Source: Thermomicrobiales bacterium (GTDB lineage: Bacteria; Chloroflexota; Chloroflexia; Thermomicrobiales; UBA6265). From it: DNA of 64,000 nucleotides. Below, piece after piece: positions 8,345 through 16,854 of the stretch (positions within the stretch are counted from its first letter, which is position 1; every line of letters starts with the position of its first letter). The stretch is from positions 123,727 to 187,726 of the forward strand of contig JAWKPF010000009.1 of the NCBI GenBank assembly GCA_041390825.1, read 5' to 3'. A program made the translations under genes and the position numbers. The notes beneath the pieces are model-generated. The model ran no database searches and was not told where the DNA came from. It saw only the letters and a program-made list of their open reading frames with translations.

Positions 8345-8950
8345 AGTTTTTCCATCACCTCGCTTTCTGGCAGGGTGCTGCCGACTCACTTGGGAGCTGC
8401 GGCGGTCAAGCCCTTTGAGCGCATTCGGCGCGTGGCTTGAGGACGCTGAGCACAATGGGGAGAGCAGGACCGTGCCCCTTCGTGAGTGCGGGGATGCGGT
8501 CGACCATCGTCGGTACCTGGGTGCAGATGACTGCGGACTCTTCGATGCGGTCGGGCGTTCCACGTGCTTCGTCTTGTCGTATGAGGGTCATGGCTGGCCT
8601 GAGCGTGGTGTCAGATTCCACTAGCCTTGTGTGTGTTTGTCGCTGATTGCCTTTTGGCTTTCTGGCTCTTGGAGTGTGGTTCCACAGTGCGTTGCGCACT
8701 TGAGGCGTGCGGTAGCGCGGGTCAAGGGCATCGGTCCACCGGTGGTACGGGTGGAGTGGTTCATGGGATGGTTGTCGAGTGGTTATTGGGAGACGTCCGG
8801 CCGGTGAGGCTCGGGTACAGGGCGGAGTCTTGTCAGCGTTGCCTTGGCTGGTTCAGGCATTCTCTCGGAGAGGAGTTGATTCATTCCTGATCATGGGGAT
8901 GTATTCGTTTGTTGTTCTATAGATGTCGGACTTGGCACGGTAAGACGATC
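8345..8950. other. 606-bp gap without convincing genes; possible oriT or non-coding region
   Basis: Reading frames here are short and lack ribosome binding sites (the best is 8406-8699 minus, rejected). The plus strand is strikingly GT-rich. Two adjacent small inverted repeats occur: TGTGG-TT-CCACA near 8675 and AGTGCG-TTG-CGCACT at 8686-8700. The position directly downstream of a mobilisation-type ATPase makes an origin of transfer or a structured RNA possible, but nothing proves either. Confidence 0.35.
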
Positions 8951-11242
8951 CTAAAGACGGTTCGAAGGACAAATCCACTCGGCCAGCGAATGCTCTCCCA
9001 TCGTCCCCGATCGTAAAAACGAATCACCCGGTGGCGTGTAGCGGACAGGCTCGAGTTGGAAAAGTGTCGTTAGCCACCAATGCCCAGGACTTCCCCATTG
9101 CTCGAAAACGCGATGTAGATTCCGCAATCGCTCTCCGGCCGGAGCGATCACCAGCACCTGAGGTTTTTGGCATCCTTCAAAGAGCGGATCGTTGCTGGCT
9201 AAGTCCCTCAGGTAGTTTTCATACCTCGCAATTTTGATCCGCCAGGCATTGGGAGCGTCGCTCTCTATCGACTCCGTACCCATATCTACCTCGACGAGCA
9301 GCGGCACTTGATATTCTCCTGCGGTCAAGATGAGATCTGGTGCTTGGATCAATTGGGTGCCTCCACTGGCGATCCAAGCGCGGCTGTCGAATGTCCACCA
9401 TGCGACTGGAATGCTGTGGGTTTCAAACAGGCGCAGCAGGCCGATCAGCGCGTCGCGGACAGCTACCTCATGTTTGATCAACTCAGGCACGAACTCGATC
9501 GCAGCGTTCGATGAAGGAGCTAACGCCCACGTCTGTGGATCCGACGCATACAGGCGACGGACCATCTCGATTCCCGAGTCAGTCAAGACGTTCAGTTCAA
9601 TAGCAGTCAAACGTTTGGACTGCCGGGCCATCGTGAATACGGGTTCGACCCGCACCCATCCGCGATCCTTGAGCCGAAACAAACTACGATTTGCCGCCCG
9701 AGTTGCTCTGGCCATTTCCGTTTCCACTGCTCGATCTGGCTGATAGGGACGGTGAAGAATCGGTTGGCGACTTGGCGGCCGGTCAGAAACTGGGCCTGAT
9801 CCAGCAGCACCAGAATCTCGGCTCCCTTGGGGATCGCTTCCAGCGGAATGGCTCGAGCCTTTGCCGGATCCCGATGCCACCGGCCCTGTCTTTGTTGCTT
9901 TGGCTCCATTCGACTTGGCTTTCTGCTTCGAGTCCACAAAGGTTTGGAAGTCATACAAATCCCGCAACTGCGATCTCGGAAGGGCGCGGTCGATCCCTTC
10001 GCGACGCAGACGCGCCAATTGATCGAGATCTTCCTCCCGATGCCATGGATGCAAATGGAGCACGCCTTCGTTGTCGAACCCCTTGGGCGGCTTGGTCAAG
10101 CGGTAGTGCGCCGTGAACTCCTCGCGACTGCGAGCCGCTGCCAGCTCTTCTGGAGTGCGCGTCCAGCGCAACCCGGCCAAATCTCGTTCTGCCAGCATCA
10201 ATTCGAATTGCGCCGACGTTAGGTCAGCTGCAGCCAGCAGCTCAGGATTCTTCTCCATCTGCGTGCGCGACTGAGAGGCGATCACGGGATAGGCACTATA
10301 GGTGCGCATCTGCGTGACCATGCGCGCGAATGGCAGCGTCGCCAGCTCGTGGGCTTCATCGATGATGATCCGCCAGCGTTGACCGCGCTCGCCAGTTGGC
10401 CGCTTATTGATCTCCCCGGCCATATAGCCCAGGATGAGATTCCCAAGTCGGGTGGCGGTTAGTGCCGACAAGTGACTTTGATTGAAATCACAGATGATGA
10501 GTTTTCCCTGATTCAACCACTCGACCAGTTTCAGGCTGCTGGCGGGCTGGTTGAGCATGTAGGACAGATACGGTCCTTCCAAGATTTCCCGGATACGAGA
10601 ATCGGTGGATTCGACCACATTGCGTTGCTCTCGTAGAACCGTCGGGAAGACATTCATCCAGTAGTGCACCGTCATCGGAGGAACGCCATCGGCGGTCAGG
10701 AACTTACTGCGATGCGCTTCATCGTGCAGGATCAGATAGATGTCGGTCAGAGTCGTTCCCCGGCGGGCCAATGCCAGGTGAATCGACTCTTTCATCACCT
10801 TGCGAATCAGCTTCATCAACTCGGGAGCCACTTCTCCGATGTAGACGAAGGTCTCGAACAGCGAGTTGCCGTAGAGCTCGTAGTTGAGCCGGTTGGTCCG
10901 GTCAAAATCGAGTGGGTTGAGGGTGTAGTAGCGCTGCTGCTTGTGGGCACCCGCTGGATCGAGATAGATCACCCGTTCGGGATGCTTGGTGCGCGCCGCC
11001 ACCTCCTCGGCCAATCCTCCCTTGATATCGATCAACAAGACCCCTTCACCTGCATCGACAAAGGCTTCCGCCAGGTTACCCAGGAAGGTCGACTTTCCGA
11101 ATCCCGGCTGCCCGACAATCCAAGCACTGCGCAGCTCCTGCGGTTCCACCCGCAGATTCAGGGGCGGCAACGTGAGTAGTTTGGCGCGCGGATTGGAGCG
11201 TTCGACTTTACCCAAATCGATGCTCATTTGCGGTTGATCCAT
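8951..11242 (-). CDS. Conjugation-type ATPase joined to a replication-relaxation domain (probable internal frameshifts)
   Basis: Residues about 30-430 form a TraD/HerA-class DNA-pumping ATPase: Walker A GQPGFGKST at 44-52, Walker B-like KLIICDFN at 247-254, and RIIIDEAHEL at 291-300. Residues about 515-763 match the replication-relaxation (Replic_Relax) C-terminal part, with PDLILT at 635-640, LVEVDMGT at 649-656 and WRIKIARYENYL at 667-678. The stretch about 450-515 is a Gly/Ser/Pro filler, while the -/+1 frame over 9607-9954 encodes the expected winged helix (ILVLLDQAQFLTGRQVANRF). This points to two compensating frameshifts inside one real fusion gene. It would couple DNA to a conjugation channel; no VirB4 is visible in this window. 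It is preceded by and overlaps the membrane protein gene at 11224. Confidence 0.75.
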   Translation of the reverse strand: MDQPQMSIDLGKVERSNPRAKLLTLPPLNLRVEPQELRSAWIVGQPGFGKSTFLGNLAEAFVDAGEGVLLIDIKGGLAEEVAARTKHPERVIYLDPAGAHKQQRYYTLNPLDFDRTNRLNYELYGNSLFETFVYIGEVAPELMKLIRKVMKESIHLALARRGTTLTDIYLILHDEAHRSKFLTADGVPPMTVHYWMNVFPTVLREQRNVVESTDSRIREILEGPYLSYMLNQPASSLKLVEWLNQGKLIICDFNQSHLSALTATRLGNLILGYMAGEINKRPTGERGQRWRIIIDEAHELATLPFARMVTQMRTYSAYPVIASQSRTQMEKNPELLAAADLTSAQFELMLAERDLAGLRWTRTPEELAAARSREEFTAHYRLTKPPKGFDNEGVLHLHPWHREEDLDQLARLRREGIDRALPRSQLRDLYDFQTFVDSKQKAKSNGAKATKTGPVASGSGKGSSHSAGSDPQGSRDSGAAGSGPVSDRPPSRQPILHRPYQPDRAVETEMARATRAANRSLFRLKDRGWVRVEPVFTMARQSKRLTAIELNVLTDSGIEMVRRLYASDPQTWALAPSSNAAIEFVPELIKHEVAVRDALIGLLRLFETHSIPVAWWTFDSRAWIASGGTQLIQAPDLILTAGEYQVPLLVEVDMGTESIESDAPNAWRIKIARYENYLRDLASNDPLFEGCQKPQVLVIAPAGERLRNLHRVFEQWGSPGHWWLTTLFQLEPVRYTPPGDSFLRSGTMGEHSLAEWICPSNRL

Positions 11243-11847
11243 CGATCGAGCACCGTCAGTAGCATCTCGCTGATGGCTTCAAAGCGCTGTTGTGCGTCCG
11301 CTGTCAATTCTCCTCCGCCGGAAAGATCTCCCAGCAGCTCGTCGGCTCCGGCTTGCGTGGTTTGAATAGCTCCGGATATCTGATCGTACAGTGCGCGGAA
11401 CGACGGATCCTTCTCACTTTTCTCCCAAGCAGCCAGCTGCAAGGCTGTCAATGATTGCGACAGCCGCACCAGGTCATCCCGCATGGCGCGGGATTCGGTC
11501 AGCTGGATATGTTGTTTCTTGAGCATGCCGCGTAGGCGCTCAATGTCCAAATCTCGCGTGGAATTGGTTTGATTGATCAGCACCATCGGGTCATGCAGAA
11601 GCAAATCCAACGCTCGCTGGTGCCGAACGACTTCTTCCTTCTCCTGCAACCGTGAGCCGTAGAGTAGTGACCCACCGATCAGCACGACTCCGGCCAGAAT
11701 GCCAATCAAATCACGGCCAATGAGCGACAGGAGCAACACCACGCCCCCAAGTGAGCCGCCCCACATCATGACCGACTGACCAGTGGATCTTGGTGGTTCT
11801 ATGGTCGTGGGAGCCACGGCTGGTGGCGGTTGAGAGTAGCGATCCAT
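11224..11847 (-). CDS. Membrane protein of the putative conjugation operon
   Basis: The 207-residue product has a Pro-rich cytoplasmic start, two closely spaced hydrophobic helices (about 27-45 and 48-65, GGSLGGVVLLLSLIGRDLIG and LAGVVLIGGSLLYG), and then a long charged helical domain (70-207). The shape recalls accessory proteins of type IV secretion in elements of this kind. It overlaps the ATPase gene by 19 bases and lies 15 bases after the larger membrane protein gene, so the three are probably one transcript. No named family. Confidence 0.6.
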   Translation of the reverse strand: MDRYSQPPPAVAPTTIEPPRSTGQSVMMWGGSLGGVVLLLSLIGRDLIGILAGVVLIGGSLLYGSRLQEKEEVVRHQRALDLLLHDPMVLINQTNSTRDLDIERLRGMLKKQHIQLTESRAMRDDLVRLSQSLTALQLAAWEKSEKDPSFRALYDQISGAIQTTQAGADELLGDLSGGGELTADAQQRFEAISEMLLTVLDRWINRK

Positions 11848-11862
11848 GGACGGTCTCCCTCC

Positions 11863-13176
11863 TTACAACGCCGCCATAGCCATAAAGATCCCAATCGGGA
11901 TGTACAGGAGCAGGAACGGGAATTTGTCTGGCCAGGGCACAAAGGGTATGACTACCCCGAGCAACAGCAGCGCCGAAACGACCACCTTTGTTCCGGTGTC
12001 ACCCAGGTTCAGCAATCCCCCCTCCTCAGTGCCAGTGTGTCCAGCCAAGTTGAGGCAGCTAGGCAAGTCCGGCGTAGCCACGGGGGTGCCTGCAGCATTC
12101 GTACTGCCGCGCACCGCGTCCGGCACGCAGTGCAATTCTTGTTCTGTCACCGTTGCGATCCGGTAGGCCATGTCGCGACTGGCCGCTTCGCTACCGTTGT
12201 AGAGCAGCTCAGCCAAGACCGCGAGCTTGTACCCGACCTCGGCACGGGCATCGGCACTGTTGGATCGGTCATCGGGGAATTGCAGCAATCCGAGGTAGCG
12301 CTGCGCGGATTGCCGCCACCCTTCTTGGCGCAAGTTGGGATACCCAGTTCGGGCAAATCGATCGAACCGCCGGAACTGCAAATCGTCCGTGGCGACGTCG
12401 GTCAGCTGACCGTTTTGTGCCAATGACGAGATTTCAAGCAGAAACCGAATGGCACTGGATTCGACTCTCGGATCAGGCTCCCTCCCCATGGTGGCGTCCG
12501 CTTCCAAAGCACTCTTGACGCTCTCACCACAGGTGCGCAGCAGTGACGGATCCGATCGCGCCTCCAATTGGTTCGGTCCTTCCGTCATCACCAGTTGGCA
12601 GGCCGGACTCAAGTCTGCTGGTGCCCAATCCTGGACTTCCCGATCGAGTTCATCCTGAATGGCGGCGCTTTCTCGCTCTCGGATTGGATCGATACTGCGA
12701 TCGTTCAAAACCCGAAAGACTGGTCCCTCAATCGGCCAGCCCGGTGCGAAGAGCACGCACAAAAACACCACCACCACAATGGCCATCACGCGCTGAACCA
12801 CGACATCACCTCCACTGACGCTGGGAATCGATGTACCACCAGAAATGCCCCGGAACAGGAAAGACCCCAAGCTGACGAAGAGCCAGGTCACGAACGCCCA
12901 GCAGCCCACGATGGTCACGGCCGTTCCAAATGGGGTTGAACCGCGTGGCCCGACCCACAGTTCGTCGAAGTACCGATCGACCGAACTGAAATCCAAACCC
13001 ACCGCGTTGCCGACACTGGCAACGAAGTTGCCCACCGCCTGTGCTCCGGGCAGCAAGCGGCGCAGGTTGTCATAGCCGAACTGACCGTATTCGGTTGACT
13101 GCGAAGAAATCAGAACGACGAGCAGAAACGAGGCCCAGAGATACCAGGCCGTCCACAACCAACTACGCCTAGGCAT
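11863..13176 (-). CDS. Polytopic membrane protein of the putative conjugation operon
   Basis: The 437-residue product has a first membrane helix at about 7-25, two more around residues 85-110 and 130-150, a long extracytoplasmic or cytoplasmic domain (about 155-385, with Cys residues at CQLVM, RTCGES and ELHCVP), and two C-terminal helices (VVVSALLLLGVVIPFVPW, FLLLYIPIGIFMAMAAL). I start it at ATG 13176 with GGAG upstream; the longer frame begins at a TTG at 13233. It is first in the leftward operon and divergent from the XRE regulator. It may be a mating-channel component, by context only. Confidence 0.6.
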   Translation of the reverse strand: MPRRSWLWTAWYLWASFLLVVLISSQSTEYGQFGYDNLRRLLPGAQAVGNFVASVGNAVGLDFSSVDRYFDELWVGPRGSTPFGTAVTIVGCWAFVTWLFVSLGSFLFRGISGGTSIPSVSGGDVVVQRVMAIVVVVFLCVLFAPGWPIEGPVFRVLNDRSIDPIRERESAAIQDELDREVQDWAPADLSPACQLVMTEGPNQLEARSDPSLLRTCGESVKSALEADATMGREPDPRVESSAIRFLLEISSLAQNGQLTDVATDDLQFRRFDRFARTGYPNLRQEGWRQSAQRYLGLLQFPDDRSNSADARAEVGYKLAVLAELLYNGSEAASRDMAYRIATVTEQELHCVPDAVRGSTNAAGTPVATPDLPSCLNLAGHTGTEEGGLLNLGDTGTKVVVSALLLLGVVIPFVPWPDKFPFLLLYIPIGIFMAMAAL

Positions 13177-13283
13177 CGTTGCGTCGACTCCACAAACAGC
13201 GGCGCGCTCGGAAAGGAGTCGAACCGCCAACAATTAAGTTATAGGGAATGGAAAGAGTATAAAGTCTATCTTCTGAAAAATGC

Positions 13284-13341
13284 TTTACGCTTTTATGAAA
13301 CATAATCTATCGTTGACATTTAGCGTAAATGGCTCAAAGAT
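13284..13341 (+). promoter_or_regulatory. Divergent promoter region with inverted repeat, upstream of the XRE gene
   Basis: A perfect -35 TTGACA (13313-13318) is followed after 17 bases by a weak -10 AAAGAT (13336-13341). TTTACGC (13284-13290) and GCGTAAA (13323-13329) form a 7-bp inverted repeat that spans the -35 element. A TATACT on the minus strand could start the leftward operon. Autoregulation by the XRE product is the natural inference. Confidence 0.5.
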
Positions 13342-13439
13342 GGGCGCGACACGAACTTGCGTGTCACTGTGATCATCAGGCGGGCGTCTGGCTAGATTCG
13401 GGAGACAGTAGTGTCGAGCGGACTACTAGAGGCAAGACC

Positions 13440-13715
13440 ATGCGTTACTTTGCCCATGCCCTGCGTGAGGAGTTGGAGCGCTGTAAAGTCAGTCCGTATT
13501 ACCTGGCCGAATTCACTGGGTTGGACCAAGCCTTCGTGCGAAGGTTGGCCAGTGGCGAAAAGAATCCGTCACTCTCGACCGTGATCGTGATCGCGCAAGC
13601 GATCCCAAGCGATCAACTGAAGTTCAAAGCCAATCCGTTGGTGGCTCAGGTATTGCCACGGTTGGTCTCTGCAGCGATGTCCGACGCAGTGATGGGAACT
13701 CGCCGGCGCGATTAG
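13440..13715 (+). CDS. XRE-family helix-turn-helix regulator
   Basis: The 91-residue product carries one HTH_3-like domain: LREELERCKVSPYYLAEFTG, then LDQAFVRRLASGEKNPSLST and VIVIAQAI, in about residues 5-55. The ATG at 13440 follows GAGG; the frame extends to 13329 without a binding site. It is transcribed away from the conjugation operon, the usual arrangement for an element's master repressor, and a terminator follows. Target and signal are unknown. Confidence 0.75.
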   Translation: MRYFAHALREELERCKVSPYYLAEFTGLDQAFVRRLASGEKNPSLSTVIVIAQAIPSDQLKFKANPLVAQVLPRLVSAAMSDAVMGTRRRD

Positions 13716-13745
13716 ACGGTGGAGGCCAACGCACGACGTGTTGCG

Positions 13746-13777
13746 AGGGGAAGGGTGGTTTCACCCTCCCCCTTATT
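13746..13777 (+). terminator. Terminator after the XRE gene
   Basis: GGGTG pairs with CACCC around a GTTT loop, extended by partly paired AGGGGAA and TCCCCCT, and followed by TTATTTAT. It lies between the convergent XRE and hydrolase genes and could serve both. Confidence 0.6.
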
Positions 13778-14654
13778 TATATGTCTCGTCGACCTGAGCT
13801 GAGATATTGCTCGCGACGGCACGTTGAACTTGGCTCACGAAAGCTGGCTGAAAAGGAACATAACAATGCTCAAGAAATGCTGATTTCGCTGGCGGGTCAA
13901 ACGATGTTACCGTCACAGATTGGATCGCCACTCCAGCACGTGCAACCATTGCCTGGACCGTGTCATCGAAAGTCACGAACTCATCATCGTTCCAGGCGAT
14001 AATCCGTATGTCGGTGTTCGCGCTGATTAAGTTCTGCAGTGACAGCTCGAGGCGCTGGAGAATCGCATCGCGACGCCGCGCCATGGTCAGCAGCGTCGTG
14101 GAAACGTGCCCAGGTCGTTCGTGGATGGCGCCGATCAAATTTAACGAGAGGGAGAATGCCGGCTGGCAAAGAATGATTTTCGGAAATCGTCTCCTCACCG
14201 CGCTCGCCGATGAGACTCCCCAGCTGATTGCCTCGTCACATGCCAAGGTAAATATTAGGGCTCCCAGACTGTAACCAATGAAGGTGTTGCCGCTCCCATC
14301 GGCGTGGAGATAGTTCTTCACTATGTCGTAGGAATCCGCCAAGAGATTCAACTCAGTGTCAGCACGGACATAATGTCGATCCGGTCCCTGGTAACTCAGT
14401 CCAAAGAGTTGTGCGTTCGGTTGAACTGCACGCAATGGCTCTCGGTAGCGCTCAAGCAAGTGGTGGTACGGCGGATGAACGCCAGGTGCAGACCGAGAGA
14501 GATAGCCATCAGCGATCAAGAAAGAGGGGCCGCTGTGAGGAGCGGCCCCGAAATCCCATGGCTCATCAGACAGTGGTGAACGCCTATCTCTTTCACGCAG
14601 TGTCCGCATCGAGTCAAGAGATCGTGACAGGTCATGTCGTACTGGTTCACGCAT
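13773..14654 (-). CDS. Alpha/beta-hydrolase-fold protein, unknown substrate
   Basis: The 293-residue product has the nucleophile elbow FIGYSLGAL with Ser129, an acidic residue after a predicted strand (IIAWNDDEF, Asp223/224), and LEHCYV with His263. This is the order and spacing of an alpha/beta hydrolase triad. No secretion signal is present. The start at 14654 is eight bases after the stop of the upstream gene, so translation is probably coupled; a TTG at 14660 is an alternative. With its partner at 14661-15179 it forms a two-gene unit under the Rex-like palindrome. Substrate and pathway cannot be read from the sequence. Confidence 0.6.
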   Translation of the reverse strand: MREPVRHDLSRSLDSMRTLRERDRRSPLSDEPWDFGAAPHSGPSFLIADGYLSRSAPGVHPPYHHLLERYREPLRAVQPNAQLFGLSYQGPDRHYVRADTELNLLADSYDIVKNYLHADGSGNTFIGYSLGALIFTLACDEAISWGVSSASAVRRRFPKIILCQPAFSLSLNLIGAIHERPGHVSTTLLTMARRRDAILQRLELSLQNLISANTDIRIIAWNDDEFVTFDDTVQAMVARAGVAIQSVTVTSFDPPAKSAFLEHCYVPFQPAFVSQVQRAVASNISAQVDETYK

Positions 14655-14660
14655 GAGCAA

Positions 14661-15179
14661 TCACGATGAGTGAACTGCAAGCCAAACCATGCTCGCTCTG
14701 TCTCGAGAGCCATCTCCAGGTGCAGACCACAACGAATCCTGAGATCCAGAGAGCAATTCGTTTGCCAGGTCGTGCAACTCCTGGGCATCCTCATTCCCCT
14801 CGGTCTGCAAATACCACTGCTCCGTGGCGATTTTGCGGTGGAGCTTTCGAATATCCCCACGGAGAGCTGAATGGACCCAGTCGGTTTCGTCAAGAAGCCG
14901 CTGAGCGGTCGCATCACCCGAGATCGCTGCTTGGACATCGGTCGCCACATGCATGCTGAGCGTGACGTAGTCACCGTCCATTGATTGGGACACCGCGATT
15001 GCGGGCACACCGGTCAGATGTGCAACAGCATCGAGATACTGCTCAAACGCCCCCTGAAGAGACTCGATGCCCGATGAGGCAGCAATCGAGCGTGCCATTT
15101 CGGCGCGCGACTGCGCCCGGTCCAAGTCGAAATAGGCCTCACGATCGTCAACATTCCAGTGAACTGCAACCAAAGTCAT
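14661..15179 (-). CDS. Hypothetical protein, partner of the alpha/beta hydrolase
   Basis: The 172-residue acidic, mostly helical protein belongs to no family I know. Recognisable stretches are MTLVAVHWNVDDREAYFDLD at the start and a long charged helix around residues 95-140. There is no membrane segment. GGGAGAG lies three bases before the ATG at 15179, overruling the frame's extension to 15287. It is the first gene of the pair, 48 bases downstream of the Rex-type site. Confidence 0.6.
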   Translation of the reverse strand: MTLVAVHWNVDDREAYFDLDRAQSRAEMARSIAASSGIESLQGAFEQYLDAVAHLTGVPAIAVSQSMDGDYVTLSMHVATDVQAAISGDATAQRLLDETDWVHSALRGDIRKLHRKIATEQWYLQTEGNEDAQELHDLANELLSGSQDSLWSAPGDGSRDRASMVWLAVHSS

Positions 15180-15487
15180 TGTCTCTCCCGCCTCTTGCAA
15201 ATCAGAGCCGCTCGGTACGAGCAGCACATTGTGAATTTTTTCACAATGATACTGTTTGGGCAAGAAGCGCCGAGCGCCACGGGCCAATCCGTGCGCGTGT
15301 TGATGAGATTCCGTCTATTGGGAGACGCTTGTTGATTCGCAAAAGAGCCCCAAGCCAATAACGAATCTGCGGAGAGATCCGTCGACTCTGATACCTGCGA
15401 AGTATGACAGGGAATACTAGTCGACTTGAAGAATGGAATGCAACGCACTTCGGCGAATGCCCGTTTCTGAACGCTCCATAACCGCGA
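15180..15487. other. Intergenic region between the two-gene unit and the integrase
   Basis: These 308 bases hold the promoter region of the leftward two-gene unit, including the Rex-type palindrome at 15229-15246. The remainder (15290-15487) shows no gene; it contains the region downstream of the integrase stop. Confidence 0.5.
15229..15246. promoter_or_regulatory. Perfect Rex-type palindrome
   Basis: TTGTGAA-TTTT-TTCACAA is an 18-bp perfect inverted repeat, extended to CATTGTGAA/TTCACAATG. It equals the consensus TTGTGAA-N4-TTCACAA of the NADH-sensing repressor Rex. It ends about 48 bases before the start codon at 15179. A TTGCCC upstream on the minus strand would place the site over the -10 region. 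Confidence 0.55.
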
Positions 15488-16435
15488 CTAGGTGGCCTTC
15501 AGGCTTAGTCGCTTCCGTCGCGCAGGCATCTCAACCACTGCCGACTGCTGCTGGAGCTTCTCGAATGGCGAGGCCGCCGCATGCTTGTTTCGCAAATCCT
15601 CATCCGAAAGTGATAGGTATTGCAGCGTAGTCGAGATGTCTGAATGTCCGAGGATGCGCTGGACCGTCGCCACGTCAGCATGGTTACGGACCAGCATCGT
15701 GGCCGATTGATGGCGCATTTGGTGGGGATAGAACCGCGCTAGTCCGAGCTCGTTCTGAATCGAGCGGAAGACCATGCGGATGCCCTGCGCTTGGAGCCAA
15801 AACACCGAACCTGGTTCGTCGCCACGAATTTTGAACCATTCCTCCAGCAGGACTCTCACCGAAGTTGAGAACGGCACTCGCCGTTGCTTTTTTCCTTTGC
15901 CGGTAACCGTGAGGAGATGATCGCGCAGATCGACGTCTTCGAGCTGCAGCGCCACGACTTCGCCGCGCCTGAGGCCGGTGTCGATCATCAGACCCAACAT
16001 GGCACGATTGCGAGTAGCTAGGTCGGATTTTCCAGTCAAGTAGCGGCTGGTCCAAACCCGTTCCAATTCCTGGTCGGAGAGAATAGGAAACAAGTGGTCA
16101 GGCAGTTTCGGGAACTCCACTTTGACTCGTCTTCGAGCAACCGTTCTTCCTCAGAAATCTGAGCCATGCTGAATATCTCGTAGATGCGCATGCACACCAG
16201 CGATCGACCGTTGCGTTGAGCCCCTGGTCGGTCGCACTGGCTCGTCCGCAACCAAACGAACGCCATCATCGTGTCATTGGTCAGCGATCGACTGTCTCCC
16301 GACGCGGATTCAGCGTAAGAACCGATCGAACAGCAGAAAGGTCATGTTGTAGCGGGCGATCGTGCTCGGGGATAGATTGCCGCGAAGTCGTGCCGGAGTA
16401 AGTAGCGCTCTGTAAGTCTTTGATGGGATGGACAT
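15488..16435 (-). pseudogene. int: Tyrosine recombinase (integrase), interrupted by two frameshifts
   Basis: Three consecutive frames make one integrase of about 315 residues. 16435-16318 encodes the start of the core-binding domain (LRGNLSPSTIARYNMTFLLF). Frame two (about 16318-16127) continues AESASGDSRSLTNDTMM and RIYEIFSMAQISEEERLLED. Frame three (to 15488) gives KVEFPKLPDHLFPILSD and the full catalytic domain: TGLRRGEV (Arg), HQMRH (His-x-x-Arg), LGHSD and TTLQYL (Tyr). The start at 16435 has AAGGGAGA upstream. It lies 200 bases from the tRNA, the usual integrase-attachment layout. Unless the indels are sequencing errors, the 210-residue C-terminal fragment alone should not integrate. 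Confidence 0.85.
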
Positions 16436-16636
16436 CCATCTGGCGTCTCCCTTTCGTTGAACGTCAACCGATGTCGTGAGCTTGTCGCAAGAGCCTTTCC
16501 TGAACTGTCCAGAGGACCCGGCCAAACCCCTTGTCTGGAATAGACCGAACCCTCTGCCTCGAACGAAGGAAGGCGAAAGGTCTTAATCGATGGTGGAACC
16601 ACCTGTGGAGGCATTTACTGAGGGTTTATAAAGGGG

Positions 16637-16711
<75 letters not shown>

Positions 16712-16854
16712 GCAACCGTGAAGCTGTCGAAGCACTGTCCCGGAAACCGGGCCGACGAAGTTCGATCAGCTTCCCCATATGATACATGCTCAGTTCTTCT
16801 GACACAGCGGTGGTTCCCAGAAAGCGCCGCACGATTCATTCTCAGCCAGGCATC

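Noticed and set aside
8406..8699. Minus-strand ORF of 97 codons
   Set aside because: No ribosome binding site at any of its start codons and a composition dominated by the strand bias of the gap.
1..16636. Direct copy of the tRNA 3' end as a left attachment site
   Set aside because: By eye I found no second copy of the tRNA 3' segment inside the window, so the left boundary is probably outside it.
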